From Symsagittifera roscoffensis (taxonomy: Eukaryota > Xenacoelomorpha > Acoela > Convolutidae): a stretch of 64,000 bases of DNA. The stretch lies in contig NC_087067.1 in assembly GCF_963678635.1 (NCBI RefSeq), forward strand, positions 25,301,547 through 25,365,546, given 5' to 3'. A program made the translations under genes and the position numbers. The notes beneath the pieces were generated by a model that was not told the origin of the DNA, did no database searches, and saw nothing but the letters and a program-made list of their open reading frames with translations. Shown piece after piece: positions 38,233 to 45,906 of this stretch (the first letter of the stretch is position 1; every line of letters starts with the position of its first letter).

Positions 38233-41200
38233 CACACACACTTTTTTCGCTCATCGAAGGACGCAAAATGAGGCCGATATAATAAAGGCCGAAACCTATC
38301 AAGCCGCAAAAAAGAACAAAAAAACAACAAAAGCGATGATTTATAATTGAAAATTTTGAATTTGTACTAAGATGTTAGCATCAAAAATCTGTTTCCATTG
38401 AAACAACTCGCAATTAGGTCACTAAGTCGATAAATTATAGGCTGAAATCATTTGGACAGAATAAAGTTTTTGATCGAAATATATATATATATCACAAAAA
38501 AAAACAACAGAGGTAAATAAGAAAGCTAAAACCGACTATATTGTAAAAAAAATTTAAAAGAAACAGCAGAGGTAAATCAGAACAATAAAAGCAACTATAT
38601 TGTAGAAAAAAAAATCAAAAAACCAAAAAAATTTAATTAAAAAAATTTGAACGGCGAATTTATTAGAGTAACGCTAATGAGGATGCACAGTGAGAGTAAT
38701 AGTCCAAAGAATGCAAATTTTTGATGACTATACTGCATGCATGCTAAAATCTGTGGACAAAATTGTTTACAGAAAAAAAGTCTGGTAATCAATTGCAATA
38801 CCCTATCGCAAGGGTAACAACAATGTCCGAAAACGATCTGAAGGCTTTTGTACATAAATTCAGAGACAATTATATACCCGCGAAGCCAAGCGGAGCTTCG
38901 CGCCACTTGCGATACAACGCACACAAAAAAAACATGAGAAGCCGAAAGAAAAAGTTCAAAAAACTAGATGAACCGAAATTTTCTATAATCTCGATGCAAG
39001 GAAATTGGGAGCCAAACTAAAGCTGGAGGTACCTGTTTGATATTTTCGAATTTGTCATACAAATGCTGGTTTCTATGGTCAAATTCAAAAATTCAAGTGG
39101 ACTTTGTCTAAAACCTTAGTTCATTCACTACTAGATTAAAAGAAGATTTATTAGATGTTTTTAACCTCAGCTAAATCTTCTCATTAAACAACAATGCCAT
39201 GATTTCAGCAAAAGCATAAGGAAGGGCCGCTTCTGTAGGAAAAACTCTCGCAATCGGTTCTTTCGATTGAACTTCCAAAAAATTTCGGCTTTCAGAATTC
39301 CACAACTTCTTTCTGAGAAAGTAAGTGGTGGCCGCTTAACCAAAAGATTACCAAAACCAGAATTATCGATTGAAAACTTAACCTAAAAACTGGCAGCGTA
39401 GTTTTCGAAAACATTCAAAGGGTTTTAAAACTTTTTTGAAGGCTATACTTTTTTCTCAAATAAATTGAGCGTAGCCGGCTATGAATGTAGGCTTTTAACA
39501 ACCTCTTGTTTCAATTAAACCATTGATTTCAGATTTGGCATAAAAGTTATCGAGAAAAGTCAAAGTTTCCAAAAAAACGGTCAACACATCAAACATATAA
39601 GCTTTTTGTGTACAAAAATGCGGCGTAGCCATTTATTCAGAAGAAATCACACAACTTGATTGTCATTGATTGAATCCAAAAACTCAGATTTGGGATGACA
39701 TTTTTCGAGATAGTTTCAAAAAAAAGTAAAAAGGGACAAAAATGACTTTTCATAGGTCTATAACTTTTTGAGTGAAAAAATGAGCTGATTGTCCAGATGA
39801 GCTTTCCACAATCTCTTATTTCGATTGAAACCAAAATTTCATACTGCAGAAAAATTTCAGAAAAACAGTCGAAAAACAGCCAGAATTAATTTAAAAAATT
39901 TTTTAGCAATAACCGAGCGGCCACCAATTTGACATGAAGTAGTAACACGCCTATTGAGTCGGATACAAAAAAGTCCATAGAAAATTGATGACAAAAAAAC
40001 TTTGAACAATTAAGTCTTAAAACTTCGTCAGGGCTATTAATTTTCTTAATTACAGGAGTAAATCAAAAATACTTGTATCTACAATAAAAATTGCAGCCAA
40101 CACAAGAAAACAAGAAAAATCCCTGATACGGCAACTAAGACGACAAAACAAGCAAACTGACGAATATTCGATCTTCCCGAAAAACTTTCAATTTCACAGA
40201 TATTGAAAACAAATAAGGTCCGGCCGGGACTCAAACCCCCGACCTTAGGGTACAAAGACAACTGCCTTACCTCTAGGCTGATTGGGAAGAACCAAATTAA
40301 CAATTTCTAACAAATGTGTAAGAAAAGTTTTTTGAGGGGAAAAACAGTCTAGTTCCCGATTACAAGACACTCGCTCTGGCATGTGTAACTAGGAAATGCT
40401 GTCTCAGTATAAGATATATTTCAATAAACATTTTGTTACTTATATGGTAGGATGCTTTCAGGATACTCCCAAGGGTTGCGAATCTAGCCCCAAAACATGG
40501 CTGCACGAATCGTTTTAGTTTAGGAGACATGACGTTTTTCAGGAATTTTCTAAGAAAATCTAAAATTCCTATGAGCTGGGTTGTACAATAAATGGCAGCA
40601 AAAATATACGCGTGAGCTAATGACTTGTAAAAAAAGCATCTCAATACAAGGCAAATCAAAGACTAAAAAAAAACTTTAAAAAATCATAATAATATTAATT
40701 TTGTATATTACTCTTTCTAAAATGTTAATCATTTTTCTTTTCGTTCTGACTGTATTTAGGGTAGGCCTCTAGTGGACATTGCTTTTGCCTTTTGACTAGC
40801 CGCTCCTTTCATAAATTAGTTTTCAATAAAGTTTTCAATGTCTTCTAATTATAATTTAAAGAAATAAACCTAATCAAAAAATAAATCTTTGTTACCTGTA
40901 AGATCAAAAAAAGTTATAATCTATTTTTTCGAAGTCGATTATAAAAAAGTCTGATTGCATTTGTGAAATGTGTTTCTTTTAACGACAAGTGATTCAATAT
41001 TGAGAAGCGATTCAAACCAACCGAATTGTGAATATACTGTAATGTCAAAAGTAAACCAGTTATCGAAAGTTATGCCACTCATGTTGAAATTTTCTAGTAA
41101 CTATCACAAAAAAACTTGCATAGATTAAAACTTACTTAAATTGAGCATTTAAAACCATTAGAATACAAAGTTTTCAATACCCCTCCAATAAAGCGAACTT

Positions 41201-43223
41201 ACACGAAAGAAACTTTTCTGTGCCTCCAAAAAAGCATTCTGCGGCGTCTTAGCAGACATAACATAGGCCACAACCTTTTAAGCCGAACAAATTCTTGAAG
41301 CGAAAAAATTAAACTTAACAAGAAGAGCCGGTTGCAAGAAGAGCTCTGTGCAAATAGTTAATCATTTTTCTTTTCGTTCTGACTGTATTTAGGGTAGGCC
41401 TCTAGTGGACATTGCTTTTGCCTTTTGACTAGCCGCTCCTTTCATAAATTAGTTTTCAATAAAGTTTTCAATGTCTTCTAATTATAATTTAAAGAAATAA
41501 ACCTAATCAAAAAATAAATCTTTGTTACCTGTAAGATCAAAAAAAGTTATAATCTATTTTTTCGAAGTCGATTATAAAAAAGTCTGATTGCATTTGTGAA
41601 ATGTGTTTCTTTTAACGACAAGTGATTCAATATTGAGAAGCGATTCAAACCAACCGAATTGTGAATATACTGTAATGTCAAAAGTAAACCAGTTATCGAA
41701 AGTTATGCCACTCATGTTGAAATTTTCTAGTAACTATCACAAAAAAACTTGCATAGATTAAAACTTACTTAAATTGAGCATTTAAAACCATTAGAATACA
41801 AAGTTTTCAATACCCCTCCAATAAAGCGAACTTACACGAAAGAAACTTTTCTGTGCCTCCAAAAAAGCATTCTGCGGCGTCTTAGCAGACATAACATAGG
41901 CCACAACCTTTTAAGCCGAACAAATTCTTGAAGCGAAAAAATTAAACTTAACAAGAAGAGCCGGTTGCAAGAAGAGCTCTGTGCAAATAGTTCAGAAGGG
42001 TCCGTCCGGCCGCAAATAATTTTGCAAAAATAACCATTAACTCAAAAACATGTGACTTGTATCGTTTTCAAGTGTTTTTTTTTGTGCCGCGTATGCGGAT
42101 GAGTTAAAACGTTAGCTTAGAATGAACTACCATTGGCGTTATTATTAAACCCTAGACGCTAATTCAGCTGAAAATGAATCAATAGGAAATAAATCATTCC
42201 AAATTTAATAAAACTTCTTAAAAAATTTTAACCGGGTGGTGTTGTCGACAGATTATTTTTTCAGTCACAAAATCTAATAAACAGCGATCGAATCACGAAT
42301 GAAAAGTGGTGATAAGTTACCATAGGTGGTAATTTTGAAAAACAAGTGAGTAGTGCATGCATTCAATTTGAGACCTCTGATGCATAATATAGTCCTTTCA
42401 TTTTCAATCACTTGCACATACTGCTAAGATAGTTTTTGTATATAAAAATTACTCCAATATGTTCAAAAGATATGTTGTTCAAAAAATCAAATTTTACACT
42501 TCTTTTGGAATAAAATAAAAATTGGCCTTGGAAAAAAATGTTCGAAGTATAACAAAGAGCGATCCAGCCATTTAACTTGTATCTGCCACTAATTGTAATA
42601 TAACACCAAAAAGGCTTTATCGTGATTTCTTATTCAAGCTCACCGGATTATATGGTACCCGATTTTGCGAGGTTATATTAAAAAGTTAAGAAAACCGATC
42701 ACAAAATTCCTTTTCATTTCTAGATGGACAAACTAAAAACAATACGGGTATTTAAAATGCTTAAAAATTGACTGTTAGTTCATTGATTGTTTTAAAACAA
42801 TTAAAACCAAAAAAAATAACCGCTGAGATTTACAAATGCTTGCTTATCACAGGCGTGAAAATTAAATGAACCTAAAACTCAACCTGAAGCTCAAGGTCAC
42901 CTATATTGTCATATATTTTGCAACGATTATTCTTGAATTTCTTCATAAACTATCGCCTTAAAATCAACACTTTCTATTTTTCTTCCCGCTCCTACCTGAG
43001 CATGTGACTGACTGTGATCTTTGTACTTTTCTCCGCAACCGACAAATGCACATTCCAGTTGCAAACAGCGCCACAAATTAACAGTCTGTTTTCCACAGTC
43101 CACGCATCGATTTGACTGGTTTTTAACAGTCTCAGAACCGTCTAGAATATTCGAAACTACTCCAGGGTCGGTTGAGATCACATGCGGGCAGTTTCTACTC
43201 GGAGAAATGACAGTTTTCGACAT
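16495..43223 (-). CDS. USP20/33: USP20/USP33-type ubiquitin-specific protease, complete gene
   Basis: Cysteine deubiquitinase, 975 codons plus stop in 16 exons: 43223–42996, 36273–36024, 35303–35018, 28950–28800, 27887–27751, 27480–27206, 26829–26669, 25969–25848, 25456–25352, 24532–24312, 21222–21096, 20778–20399, 18676–18486, 17944–17845, 17416–17354, 16625–16495. Every junction keeps phase. Domains in order: N-terminal ZnF-UBP (exons 1–2), split USP catalytic domain (exons 3–11) with the catalytic Cys206 in GNTCYLN, zinc-ribbon CxxC pairs CLHC and CEKC, catalytic His648 in GGHYTAY and an acidic partner in WYEYDD, then two DUSP domains (exons 11–15 of the paralogue order, here exons 12–16). 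This architecture is specific to USP20 and USP33 (914 and 942 residues in human). Family members deubiquitinate receptors and signalling proteins at ER and endosomes. Introns reach 6.7 kb. The start lies 33 nt after the MSL3 stop. Vertebrates have two paralogues, so a single symbol cannot be assigned. Confidence 0.93.
17354..17416 (-). CDS. USP20/33: USP20/33 exon 15 (63-nt micro-exon)
   Basis: [12 protein letters not shown] matches the DUSP 2 segment DPPGPIDN of vertebrate USP20/33. Acceptor CTGATTAG|AT, donor TCAG|GTAAAT. Confidence 0.9.
17845..17944 (-). CDS. USP20/33: USP20/33 exon 14 (DUSP 2 start)
   Basis: Reads [20 protein letters not shown], the opening of DUSP 2. Acceptor GGTTTAG|ATG, donor GCAG|GTAATA. 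A longer plus-strand open frame over it is its shadow. Confidence 0.92.
18486..18676 (-). CDS. USP20/33: USP20/33 exon 13 (DUSP 1 end)
   Basis: [20 protein letters not shown] completes DUSP 1, with HVCAICQ after it. Acceptor GTTAAG|GA is weak but in phase; donor AAAAG|GTAAGA. Confidence 0.88.
19222..19712 (+). repeat. repeat family D
   Basis: It begins AAGACTGCTCGTATAAGGGC and ends around GAGCACAAATATTCCGT, matching 56275–56868 end to end. A 22-bp stretch of its middle (CTCCGCTTACGCATTAAAAG region) is duplicated in tandem near 19480–19530. Lies in a USP intron. Confidence 0.6.
20399..20778 (-). CDS. USP20/33: USP20/33 exon 12 (linker and start of DUSP 1)
   Basis: A basic Ser/Arg linker is followed by [20 protein letters not shown], the start of the first DUSP domain. 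Acceptor ATTCTAG|G, donor AGCA|GTAAGA. Confidence 0.93.
20890..21085 (-). repeat. tRNA-derived SINE
   Basis: On the minus strand TGGCGCAGTGGTAGGAGG is a good RNA polymerase III A box, and GGTTCGAACTC about 50 nt later is a B box. The acceptor arms do not pair, so this is a SINE head, not a tRNA gene. In a USP intron. Confidence 0.5.
21096..21222 (-). CDS. USP20/33: USP20/33 exon 11 (catalytic His box)
   Basis: [20 protein letters not shown] contains the catalytic histidine and acidic residue, ending in AEVYVLFYK. Acceptor GTTTCAG|GC, donor CAA|GTAAGC. Confidence 0.94.
21276..21715 (+). mobile_element. family A MITE-like element
   Basis: Head TTGGAAAAGGATCAATGAGG, interior ATTTGAGAAAACTGGATCAA and CGTTTTTCGTGACCTTGACA, and a worn 3' end. 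Lies in a USP intron. Confidence 0.6.
22379..23412. mobile_element. large foldback element
   Basis: Two inverted arms (about 22379–22880 and 23030–23412) surround a ~150-bp loop. Paired segments include CTCTTATCTAGCTCAACAAA at 22838 with TTTGTTGAGCTAGATAAGAG near 23046, and AACGATCGTTTTTGGCTTTG near 22749 with its partner near 23126. No coding capacity; lies in a USP intron. Confidence 0.65.
23735..24000 (+). repeat. family E / D fragment
   Basis: Starts ACACAGAGGCGAAGTTGCAC (family E head) and continues into a segment also present at 24595–24780. In a USP intron. Confidence 0.45.
24312..24532 (-). CDS. USP20/33: USP20/33 exon 10
   Basis: [15 protein letters not shown] is a hallmark USP box, followed by VSFPMEGL and a [10 protein letters not shown] segment leading to the His box. 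Acceptor ACTGCAG|G, donor TCAG|GTTTGA. Confidence 0.94.
24595..25246 (+). repeat. families E + D composite
   Basis: The family E head is followed by family D sequence ending in GAGCACAAATATTCCGTTAC. At 25008–25036 is an imperfect inverted repeat of TTAATAGCGCGA and TCGCGCGTTAA. It lies between USP exons 9 and 10. Confidence 0.55.
25352..25456 (-). CDS. USP20/33: USP20/33 exon 9 (FWGP box, second CxxC)
   Basis: [20 protein letters not shown] and MYSCEKCQK are nearly identical to vertebrate USP33. Acceptor GTTTTTCAG|T, donor AGAA|GTTAGT. Confidence 0.93.
25848..25969 (-). CDS. USP20/33: USP20/33 exon 8 (NTQGW segment)
   Basis: Too short for ordinary ORF listing. [20 protein letters not shown] aligns with the APQGW..F..YVKRF segment of USP33. 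Acceptor CATCATCAG|CCT is in phase. No GT donor fits the phase required by the next exon; AG|GC at 25848/25847 does, implying a GC–AG intron. Confidence 0.72.
26152..26283 (+). repeat. repeat family B, fragment
   Basis: TTTTCTCGAGGGGGGTTTTC followed by AAGGTCGACCGAAATTGC, then family A sequence. The piece GCTTTTCCCGAACTCTTA is itself duplicated. Confidence 0.45.
26284..26652 (+). mobile_element. family A element, 5' truncated
   Basis: Starts inside the element at AAAGCTCTTTGAATTTCT and ends at GGTCATCGACTCTTA, immediately downstream of USP exon 7 (in transcript order). Confidence 0.55.
26669..26829 (-). CDS. USP20/33: USP20/33 exon 7 (zinc ribbon, first CxxC)
   Basis: [20 protein letters not shown] continues into [13 protein letters not shown], nearly the vertebrate sequence. 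Donor AAG|GTAAGA. Confidence 0.93.
27206..27480 (-). CDS. USP20/33: USP20/33 exon 6 (variable Ser-rich insert)
   Basis: Acceptor CTTTTCAG|G; 91 codons rich in Ser, Arg and Pro, the disordered insert seen in USP20/33. Donor GGAA|GTACTG is a weak match but the only one that keeps phase with exon 7. Confidence 0.82.
27751..27887 (-). CDS. USP20/33: USP20/33 exon 5 (lineage-specific insert)
   Basis: Acceptor GGTTTCAG|GTATGT, donor TATGA|GTAAGA. It encodes 45 residues with CLSC and FCEHC separated by a Gly/Ser-rich run. It belongs to the variable region that interrupts the catalytic domain of this family. Phase agrees at both ends. Confidence 0.82.
27960..28720 (+). repeat. intronic repeats including family G
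   Basis: 28560–28720 carries GGTACCCGATTTCGCG and AATACAAAGTTCCTCCCCAT, with relatives at 42650–42740 and 50300–50420 (family G). The stretch before it is T-rich and shares pieces with 29815–29990. Confidence 0.4.
28800..28950 (-). CDS. USP20/33: USP20/33 exon 4 (QQDSQEF box)
   Basis: Reads [20 protein letters not shown] and then [20 protein letters not shown], the USP Gln/Asp-rich box. Acceptor GTTTCAG|G, donor CCT|GTTAGT, phase 0. Confidence 0.92.
29081..29550 (+). mobile_element. family A MITE-like element, best terminal repeats
   Basis: AAGAGTAATGAACG (29087–29100) and CGTTCATTACTCTT (29531–29544) are perfect 14-bp terminal inverted repeats. The ~460-bp body has no open frame of note. 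This copy defines the family ends. Confidence 0.7.
30285..30545 (-). repeat. tRNA-derived SINE (family F)
   Basis: GATTTGAATCCAGGTCCTTT is an antisense tRNA T-arm/B box with an anticodon-arm-like segment after it. The tail contains CAATACCCTTCCTTATCGCA, a short hairpin shared with 38795 and 50130. Repeated in unit 2 at about 32472–32732. Confidence 0.55.
30758..31207 (-). CDS. 149-codon ORF in the duplicated unit, unknown
   Basis: An uninterrupted frame with natural composition, including [20 protein letters not shown] and [15 protein letters not shown]; mostly helical, with no family I recognise. It lies in a USP intron on the same strand, directly beside a family A element. It may be a captured exon, a transposon-borne gene or chance. 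The copy in unit 2 differs by few residues (one Cys to Trp), too little to judge selection. Confidence 0.25.
   Translation of the reverse strand: MFSMIRNQNIQLKTFQASLNLFNRVLSFAKKAEDKDSWINKMINSFKQFLWEIECSEILVDAHDVNLSLISIAEIDQKISKLIIKGFIAIRVTYLDLKLLQRMFSMMSKTTGGHNGLKHVDTCIVLIAFLNRIFCTFLQTNQNRSYFEA
31226..31690 (+). mobile_element. family A MITE-like element (copied at 33413–33877)
   Basis: Head TTGAAAAAGAGTAAGTAGAG, tail CTCTATTACTCTTGAAAAG; contains GTCGATCACGTTTTTCGTGG. Duplicated with the 2187-bp unit. Confidence 0.6.
32348..34540. repeat. 2187-bp tandem duplication, unit 2
   Basis: Second copy of the preceding unit. The junction reads CAACAAAG|AAAAATGAGC; the shared AAAG at both breakpoints suggests microhomology. 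Differences from unit 1 include C for T near 33404, which opens a longer minus frame. Confidence 0.9.
32945..33457 (-). CDS. second copy of the unknown ORF, extended
   Basis: Same protein as in unit 1. A TGA-to-TGG change upstream lets the frame run 21 codons further into the neighbouring family A head, so the extra N-terminus is probably not real. Confidence 0.22.
   Translation of the reverse strand: MSVFLLPCSTYSFSTVCWLCSMFSMIRNQNIQLKTFQASLNLFNRVLSFAKKAEDKDSWINKMINSFKQFLWEIECSEILVDAHDVNLSLISIAEIDQKISKLIIKGFIAIRVTYLDLKLLQRMFSMMSKTTGGHNGLKHVDTCIVLIAFLNRIFWTFLQTNQNRSYFEA
34375..34592 (-). repeat. repeat family B
   Basis: On the minus strand CCTAAGATTTTCTCGAGGGG heads a segment containing GGTCGACCAAATTGATTTTC. 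Part of it is included in both 2187-bp units; the remainder follows unit 2. Confidence 0.5.
35018..35303 (-). CDS. USP20/33: USP20/33 exon 3 (catalytic Cys box)
   Basis: [20 protein letters not shown] carries the nucleophile Cys206. The acceptor TTATTAG|AC is the only one that avoids an upstream in-frame stop and keeps phase, but its pyrimidine tract is weak. Donor AGAA|GTGAGT. Confidence 0.88.
36024..36273 (-). CDS. USP20/33: USP20/33 exon 2 (ZnF-UBP, second half)
   Basis: Acceptor [33 protein letters not shown] completes the ZnF-UBP, followed by a basic Ser-rich linker. Donor AAA|GTGAGT, phase 1. Confidence 0.92.
36573..36960. repeat. family E hairpin and flank in USP intron 1
   Basis: ACACAGAGGCGAAGCTGAGC then CACTTGCCATACAACAC at 36573–36615. 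The flank is AT-rich and non-coding. Confidence 0.45.
36960..38140 (+). repeat. family C element with tandem units
   Basis: Starts GACTCGCACCTACGGTGCTT and carries about four worn units (cores near 37120, 37290, 37505 and 37685: AAAGGATTTGAGC), ending with AAAAAAGCTTAAATC. Second member of the family described at 12800. Confidence 0.55.
38149..38245 (+). repeat. poly-C and (CA)n microsatellite
   Basis: A run of about 13 C at 38149–38161 and an almost pure CA tract at 38180–38240 with a few interruptions. Confidence 0.9.
38763..38935 (+). repeat. SINE tail and family E hairpin
   Basis: 38763–38820 holds the family F tail (GCAATACCCTATCGCAAGGG); 38880–38925 holds GCGAAGCCAAGCGGAGCTTC then CACTTGCGATACAACGC. 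Confidence 0.5.
40125..40380 (-). repeat. tRNA-derived SINE
   Basis: Minus strand: AGCCTAGAGGTAAGGCAG (A-box region) and GGTCGGGGGTTTGAGTCCCG (B-box region), as in the copy at 54960. No paired acceptor stem, so not a tRNA gene. Confidence 0.55.
40724..41356. repeat. 633-bp tandem duplication, unit 1
   Basis: Repeated immediately at 41357–41989 with no difference visible by eye, in USP intron 1. No open frame of interest. Confidence 0.9.
41357..41990. repeat. 633-bp tandem duplication, unit 2
   Basis: Second, apparently identical copy. Either a very recent duplication or an assembly error. Confidence 0.9.
42996..43223 (-). CDS. USP20/33: USP20/33 exon 1 (ZnF-UBP, first half)
   Basis: Start ATG at 43223. 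76 codons ending in HAQ before donor CAG|GTAGGAG. Contains the zinc ligands CPH, CVDC, NLWRC and GCGEKY..H typical of the ZnF-UBP fold. Confidence 0.92.
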
Positions 43224-43256
43224 TTTTATGTCAATTTTGGCGTTTGAAACCGCAGC
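43224..43256 (-). promoter_or_regulatory. 33-nt MSL3–USP20/33 intercistronic spacer
   Basis: Between the MSL3 TAA and the USP ATG. The stop codon overlaps AGTTAAG, whose AG could serve as a trans-splice acceptor, giving a 32-nt USP leader. There is no room for a conventional promoter and 3' UTR. Confidence 0.5.
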
Positions 43257-43347
43257 TTAACTATTCTGAGTCCTATTAATCGCAGACTGGTTCATTGATC
43301 GTGAATAAACGTTTTCGAACTGAAAGCATAGTTCAACCATCCAATTT
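43257..43347 (-). CDS. MSL3: MSL3 exon 4 (C-terminus)
   Basis: Acceptor AATTTTTCAG|A, then NWMVELCFQFENVYSRSMNQ and TAA at 43259–43257. Similarity to the human tail is weak but phase and spacing fit. Confidence 0.75.
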
Positions 43348-45778
43348 CTGAAAAATTCTGATTGAAAAACGAGGAAAGACTCAACACCGGAAATACTTAG
43401 GTGCCTATTTTTTTTCTCAAAAAAAAATGAGAACAGTTTAATTGACAAACGGTCGAGCCATTCATTTAAAAATATTGACATTAAACAAATCATTTCGACT
43501 AACTACATACTTTTCCAGAAACAAATTCAAATGTTTCAAAATGATCTTCACTCTGCTATCTGGAACTTCGCTGTCAGTTATCATTTGCGGAAACTTTACG
43601 AAGAACCGGAACAAATATGGAGCTCCGAAAATTAAGCAAGGGGGAATCGGATCATTTTCATTTAGAGCTTTTACAGGAATCAAACTCCAGTTTCGAGCGT
43701 CATCAAGCGCTTTTTGTACTTCAAGAGAATGTTCCAGCTTCTTGTTTGATTCAGAATCATTAGTATTCGATGCATTCTGATCTGTTGATCTTCTAGTACG
43801 AGGAGCTGCGTCTTCATCGTCAATCGATGGAGACCTCAGGAGTTTGATTTGGTTAATCAGTCGCAGCCTCTTGGATGGCGAATCCTCAATCGAATCAACG
43901 TCAGTTGCAGGGCATCCTGAATCACTCGTTTCATCTTGCAATCCCTTACTCGAGTTTCGAGTAGTTTTCCTTGGGCTCAAGCTTTTTGCCCGTCTGCGAG
44001 TTGTCGTCAACGCTTCCTCTTCTCGATTTTCCCGCACAGAAAATTCCGTCTTTATGCATCCTTTTGACTTCGTTAGAAGTCTGTTAGCCGATAAAGAAAC
44101 TTGCGCGTCGAAATATAGCTGTGTTTCATTTTTGTAGAGAAGTATAGACGATAAAGCGAGGTCAAAATACACACGCATACCGTCCAAAATTTCTTTGCAC
44201 AAGCTAAAAATGTAAGCTTTGTCAAAATTCACAATCAAATTTCGGTTGAAATAGCAAACTTCATTGAAATATCAAGACTAATTTATTCCAAATACCATTC
44301 ATTCCACGGTAGACTGCTACGGTAAAATAATATTGCTAATATATGTCTACAATTATACAGCAGTCCTAGTTTAAGTTATGTTTTTCGAAATTTTAGACAA
44401 TTTCTACGCTTATTTAACGTTTTGGGCACGCAGAATTAATGGAAAAGTGTTCTCTTTTTAATCACGGTTTACGTTTAATCACCGCTGAGATCTCACGATA
44501 CAACGAGCATCAATTTGACTGACCTTATCGAGGTCAAAGGGTCGAAAACTTCGATCACTTCGCCCGTCTGCAAAGTGTAAGTGTCTCCTTTTTTCTTGAA
44601 CGCCACATTGCTCACAAACCAAACCAGATAATCCTCCAAAATTCTCACAACAGTTATCTTTTGCGGCAATTTATACTGCTTATTTTCAACAGTCACTTTG
44701 TAACAATCCCACTCCAGAAACCTCATGATTCGATCTGGGAGACGCAAGGAGAAACTTCGGACGTCGGAAGTCCCTGTTATTGTCGAAACTTCCGAATACT
44801 CGCCGCTGCTTTCCACTTCTTCTAGAAACTCGCTTTGATCTGCAGTCATCAATTTGGTTGAGGAAGTGCTCGTGACGCCCAATGGCTTAATGGTGGGTAT
44901 TTTCTGCTCAGATTTCAACCTGACATAGCCTCGATCGACTTTAGGCGACAAATCATAGAGCAGTTTAGAGGTGCGAGTTAGTTTGGACGAAGCAATGGTT
45001 TTAGAGTTGACCTGAAGCAAAAATGAAAAAATTAAAAGTATACAGCATAAATCTGTTAATTTGAAATGTAATACTTGTCTAACCACTTCACTAAGTGGGA
45101 AGATACAGGAACCTAGGCCATTTTGCTTGAGAGAAATTTTGTGTATCTCACAAATGCGAGCGCCATTGCAAAAAAATACTGTATCTTCGTGACTATTGAG
45201 TTTTGATGCTCCATGTTTTTACCATAGAAATTTCACACTTAAGTAGAGACTGTCAGCCTCCAAGATAATTCCTATTTTCTAAATTAAATGTCACAAAAAC
45301 AGATAATGAAATTTCAATTTGCCAAGTTTCGCTACTTAGTTTTCTTTATCATTTTATAATTTAAAAAAGCAGAATCATTTAAAACTGATCTGATCTCTGG
45401 TGACCAAGTACCACGAGCATATCGAATAAAACCGCAATGGTAAGAATTGTATCTCATTAAAGTTGTCGCTACCTTCACCATCAGATTTCTATTGTCAACA
45501 TTGTCCTCCAAAAGATAATCTTCATTAACCCACTGTGAATACTTTTCGGCAATGTCCAAAAACCGCACGTAGTACTGCGGTACCATTCGACGTCTTGAGT
45601 TTTCGACATACTGCATTTTCTCTATAATACATTCGTAAATGGCGTGAAGCTTGCTCCGATCTGGCTCGTAACATAGTGCCAGTTGATTTTCATTGTACTG
45701 TGCAGGCATTACTTTGCACGTTGCAATGGCTGAATTGGACGTTTCATGCTGATTCGAGGAACTCTTGGTGCGAACCAT
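43257..45778 (-). CDS. MSL3: MSL3, chromatin reader of the MSL complex, complete gene
   Basis: Nuclear subunit of the male-specific-lethal H4K16 acetyltransferase complex. Four exons (45778–45473, 45011–44524, 44203–43511, 43347–43257) join in phase to 525 residues, against 521 in human. An N-terminal chromo-barrel spans about 30–95 (ALCYEPDRSKLHAIYE, YVRFLDIAEKYSQWVNEDYL). The MRG domain begins near 187 (LPDRIMRFLEWDCYKV, KLPQKITVVRILEDYLVWFV), continues with LCKEILDGMRVYFDLALSSI, is interrupted by a basic Ser-rich insert, and ends with IFGAPYLFRFFVKFPQMI and ILKHLNLFLEK. This split MRG distinguishes MSL3 from MRG15/MORF4L1. An acceptor-like TTTTTAG lies 9 nt before the ATG. The stop is only 33 nt before the USP20/33 start, suggesting one transcription unit. 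Confidence 0.9.
43511..44203 (-). CDS. MSL3: MSL3 exon 3 (MRG core and insert)
   Basis: Acceptor ACATTTTTAG|C gives S-LCKEILDGMRVYFD, as in human VDLCKEMVDGLRITFD. Donor GGAAAA|GTATGT. Confidence 0.88.
44524..45011 (-). CDS. MSL3: MSL3 exon 2 (linker, start of MRG)
   Basis: Acceptor TTTTTGCTTCAG|GTC, donor ATAAG|GTCAGT, phase 2. A hydrophobic run in the open frame upstream of the acceptor is intron, not a signal peptide. Confidence 0.88.
45473..45778 (-). CDS. MSL3: MSL3 exon 1 (chromo-barrel)
   Basis: 102 codons from ATG 45778 to donor AAG|GTAGCG, phase 0. The open frame continues beyond the donor but loses similarity. Confidence 0.88.
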
Positions 45779-45906
45779 ATGAAAAATCTAAAAACGATGG
45801 TGTGAAAAACTTTGCCCTCGCTTTAATAACTTTCTTTGATTATTTGAAAACGCATCCTTAATACATCTAGTTTTTCTAAGACGATCATTTTACTTTCGTC
45901 ATACCC

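Noticed and set aside
40200-40275. tRNA gene on the minus strand
   Set aside because: A and B boxes are present but no acceptor stem pairs; related copies show it is a SINE.
43844-44137. 97-codon plus-strand ORF
   Set aside because: Antisense shadow of MSL3 exon 3.
45012-45086. hydrophobic N-terminus before MSL3 exon 2, resembling a signal peptide
   Set aside because: It is intron: the TTTTTGCTTCAG acceptor at 45012 follows it, and MSL3 is nuclear.
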